In this document: one piece after another, positions 15,123 through 17,372 of the stretch | Numbering within the stretch: position 1 is the stretch's first letter | Layout of the letters: every line of letters starts with the position of its first letter | Source: Desulfatitalea sp. UBA4791 | GTDB taxonomy: Bacteria > Desulfobacterota > Desulfobacteria > Desulfobacterales > Desulfosarcinaceae | Length of the DNA: 17,372 nt | NCBI GenBank assembly: GCA_002402905.1 | Contig: DHGT01000058.1 | Location: forward strand, 695-18,066 | Reading direction: 5' to 3' | Position numbers and translations under genes: made by a program | Notes under the pieces: generated by a model | Seen by the model: the letters and a program-made list of their open reading frames with translations, nothing else | Database searches by the model: none | What the model was told of the DNA's origin: nothing

Positions 15123-15989
15123 TCAAGCGTTTCGGATGGCGTCCAGCACCGTCACCGTTGCCTTGGTGTTGGCGACATTGTGAACCCGGACGATGTGGGC
15201 GCCATTGTTCACGGCCATGGCGATGGTCGCCTGGGTGCCGGTTTCAACCTCGGGCCGGTCTGCCGACAGCTCGGTCGCAGTCGCCTCGGATAAAATTTTA
15301 CGGATAAAGGCCTTACGGGATGTGCCGATCAAAATGGGCACGTCCAGCTCTTCAAAAACAGACAACCGCCGGATGATCTGCAGATTATGCGCGACGGTTT
15401 TTCCGAACCCGATGCCTGGATCGATGATGATTTTATCGGACGCGATACCGGCCTGCCGGGCCCTTTCGATGGCCGTTTTCAAGAACGCTTTGACCTCGCC
15501 GAGCAGGTCGTCGTAAACCGGATCGATTTGCATGGTGCGCGGGCGTCCTTTCATGTGCATCAGGATTACCGGCACATCATATTTCACCGCCACCGCAGCC
15601 ATCTGTCCGTCCATCTGCAATGCGCTGATGTCGTTGAGGATGGCGGCACCTGCGGCCAGAGCCGCTTCGGCAACGGCGGCCTTGTTGGTGTCAATGGAGA
15701 TGGGCACACCGATGCGTCTCGTCAGACGTTCAATCACCGGCAGTATCCGATCGATTTCCGCCTGTGCGGAAACCCCTTCGGAATAGGGCCGGGTGGATTC
15801 ACCCCCGATGTCGATGATATCGGCGCCCGCTCGGACCAGTCGTTCGGCTTGGCTCACGGCCGCTTCGGTGGAGTAGAATTGTCCGCCGTCCGAAAACGAG
15901 TCGGGCGTGATATTGACTATGCCCATGATCGCCGTGCGATGCCCGAGTTCGAGATGAAAGCGGTTCCAGTGCAGTGTATAGTGTTTCAT
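15123..15989 (-). CDS. folP: Dihydropteroate synthase
   Basis: The enzyme condenses p-aminobenzoate with dihydropterin diphosphate in folate synthesis and is the sulfonamide target. The 288 residues carry MGIVNITPDSFSDGG at about 22-36, GGESTRP at 62-68, SIDT in the middle, DPGIGFGKT, GTSRKAF and a late RVHNV. All pterin- and phosphate-binding motifs are intact. The open frame extends upstream to 16124, but those 45 residues are low-complexity and overlap the ftsH coding end. I place the start at the ATG 15989, immediately before HYTLHWNRF, although it lacks a clear ribosome site. It follows ftsH by 55 bases; ftsH-folP adjacency is widespread, as in E. coli. Confidence 0.95.
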   Translation of the reverse strand: MKHYTLHWNRFHLELGHRTAIMGIVNITPDSFSDGGQFYSTEAAVSQAERLVRAGADIIDIGGESTRPYSEGVSAQAEIDRILPVIERLTRRIGVPISIDTNKAAVAEAALAAGAAILNDISALQMDGQMAAVAVKYDVPVILMHMKGRPRTMQIDPVYDDLLGEVKAFLKTAIERARQAGIASDKIIIDPGIGFGKTVAHNLQIIRRLSVFEELDVPILIGTSRKAFIRKILSEATATELSADRPEVETGTQATIAMAVNNGAHIVRVHNVANTKATVTVLDAIRNA

Positions 15990-16044
15990 GGCGTTTTTCG
16001 GCAGTCTCGATGATGATCCCGGCCCCATGGGTTTTGCGGCGCCA

Positions 16045-17372
16045 TCATTGCCCAGCGGGGTTCTCGATGTGGAGCTCCGGATCGGCTTCGGTCTGATCCT
16101 CCTTGGCGGACGGTAGGTTGGCATCCGGTTTAATGGAAAGAATCAGCTCGTCGAGCTCCTTGCCAAGCACCGTCTCTTTTTCGAGCAACCGGGCAGCCAG
16201 GGCATGCAGGATATCGATATGTTCACTCAGGACCGAATGGGCCTGCTGGTGGGCATTTTTTATCAGTCGCGTGATTTCGTTGTCGATCTTTTGCGCCGTG
16301 GCCTCTGAATAGTCACGGTGTTGCGCAATTTCGCGACCCAGAAAGACCTGCTCCTCACCCTTGGCATAGGACAAGGGCCCCAGTTCCTCGCTCATGCCCC
16401 ACTGGCGCACCATTTGTTGGGCCAGCTCGGTCGCTTGCTTGATATCGTTGGAAGCACCGGTGCTGATGCGATTGAAGACGATCTCTTCGGCCACGCGGCC
16501 GCCAAAGGCCACCGCCAGTTCGCTCTCGAGCTGATCCTTGTACTTGAAATCACGCTCTTCCGGCAGAAACCAGGTGACACCGGCGGCGCGGCCACGGGGG
16601 ATGATGGTGATCTTGTTCACGGCATCGGTATTGGGCAAAAAGCGCGCGACCAACGCATGGCCGCCTTCATGATAGGCCGTGGTCTTGCGGTCCTCTTCGC
16701 GGATCACCTTGGACTTGCGCTCCAGACCCATATATACCTTGTCCTTGGCGTCTTCGAAGTCCACCATCTCCAGCTTTTCCTTGCCGCGCTTGGCGGCCAG
16801 CAACGCGGCCTCGTTGACCAGGTTTTCCAGATCGGCACCGGAAAATCCGGGTGTCCCCTTGGCCAGATTGGTCGTATTGACGTTATGATCCACGGGCGTC
16901 TTTTTCATGTGCACCGAGAGGATTTTCTCGCGTCCCCGGATGTCGGGAAGATTGACCACCACCTGTCGGTCGAATCGGCCCGGCCGCAACAGTGCCGGGT
17001 CGAGAACGTCGGGCCGGTTGGTGGCCGAGATCAGGATGACGCCTTCGTTGGACTCGAACCCGTCCATTTCCACCAGCAGTTGATTGAGGGTCTGTTCGCG
17101 TTCGTCGTGACCGCCGCCCAGACCGGCGCCGCGGTGGCGCCCGACCGCATCGATTTCATCGATAAAGATAATGCAGGGGGCGTGCTTCTTGCCCTGGACA
17201 AAGAGGTCGCGGACGCGAGAAGCGCCGACACCGACAAACATCTCCACGAAATCCGAGCCGCTGATGCTGAAAAACGGCACTCCGGCCTCACCGGCGATGG
17301 CCCTGGCCAGCAGCGTCTTGCCCGTGCCCGGAGGGCCCATGAGCAGTACACCCTTGGGGATGCGTCCGCCCA
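16045..17372 (-). CDS. ftsH: ATP-dependent zinc metalloprotease FtsH (5' end missing)
   Basis: This is the C-terminal 441 residues of a membrane-anchored AAA+ protease. The upstream membrane helices lie beyond the right edge. The frame is open to base 17372 and reads GRIPKGVLL before Walker A GPPGTGKT. Then come FVEMFVGVGA (pore loop), Walker B IIFIDEIDAVG, the second region of homology with ATNRPDVLDPALLRPGRFDRQ in two adjoining parts, and the protease zinc motif HEGGH (16657-16671; the family norm is HEAGH). A later SYAKGEEQVFLGRE segment matches the protease domain. The C-terminal tail is short and acidic. FtsH degrades unassembled membrane proteins and some soluble regulators. Confidence 0.97.
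   Translation of the reverse strand, partial: GGRIPKGVLLMGPPGTGKTLLARAIAGEAGVPFFSISGSDFVEMFVGVGASRVRDLFVQGKKHAPCIIFIDEIDAVGRHRGAGLGGGHDEREQTLNQLLVEMDGFESNEGVILISATNRPDVLDPALLRPGRFDRQVVVNLPDIRGREKILSVHMKKTPVDHNVNTTNLAKGTPGFSGADLENLVNEAALLAAKRGKEKLEMVDFEDAKDKVYMGLERKSKVIREEDRKTTAYHEGGHALVARFLPNTDAVNKITIIPRGRAAGVTWFLPEERDFKYKDQLESELAVAFGGRVAEEIVFNRISTGASNDIKQATELAQQMVRQWGMSEELGPLSYAKGEEQVFLGREIAQHRDYSEATAQKIDNEITRLIKNAHQQAHSVLSEHIDILHALAARLLEKETVLGKELDELILSIKPDANLPSAKEDQTEADPELHIENPAGQ

Noticed and set aside
15990..16124. 45-residue N-terminal extension of folP
   Set aside because: The extension is low-complexity and overlaps the ftsH coding end. Dihydropteroate synthases begin close to the ATG at 15989.

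Overview
This is a GC-rich chromosomal window from a bacterium, most likely a Desulfobacterota (deltaproteobacterial) member close to the Desulfosarcina/Desulfobacter group. That placement is an inference from the mix of genes: a large Cache/PAS hybrid kinase, a type III pantothenate kinase, a YggT/DivIVA pair in an apparently Gram-negative background, paired type IV pilus retraction ATPases, and several small lineage-type hypothetical proteins. Nothing points to a plasmid, prophage, insertion sequence or CRISPR array. No rRNA or tRNA was seen. There is no gene-free stretch longer than about 300 bases.

Layout. 1-171: non-coding lead-in with GAGTAC-based short repeats. 172-744 (+): YgjP-like M48 metallopeptidase, ending tail-to-tail in a 4-base stop overlap with a 1097-residue hybrid histidine kinase (741-4034, -). 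4035-4255: divergent control region. 4256-4525 (+): 89-residue two-helix membrane protein with a GTG start. 4547-7090 (-): a tight four-gene unit read proC, MauE/DoxX-like membrane protein, CcdA-like electron transporter, exported thioredoxin. 7091-7278: divergent control region with a near-perfect sigma-54 promoter facing right and a sigma-70 type promoter facing proC. 7279-8553 (+): TTG-started exported protein of unknown family, overlapping the end of an antiparallel 138-residue Cys-pair protein (8548-8964, -).

9206-13299 (+): yggT and divIVA behind a good sigma-70 promoter and closed by a hairpin terminator, then pilT, a PilU-like paralogue, and a zinc-ribbon protein fused to a degenerate receiver domain. 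13367-14284 (+): MBL-fold hydrolase. 14323 to the right edge (-): ftsH (5' end outside the window), folP and coaX as a housekeeping run.

How the parts work together. The CcdA, thioredoxin and MauE/DoxX genes look like a membrane thiol relay exporting reducing power. PilT and the PilU-like ATPase are the retraction motors of type IV pili, and the zinc-ribbon/pseudo-receiver protein behind them is a candidate non-phosphorylated accessory. The proC, yggT, pilT, pilU neighbourhood recalls the yggT-proC-yggS/pilT-pilU locus of Pseudomonas. Here proC is inverted and separated from yggT by two unrecognised genes. The most notable new items are the sigma-54 promoter in front of the unknown exported protein, and the pseudo-receiver protein attached to the pilus motors.
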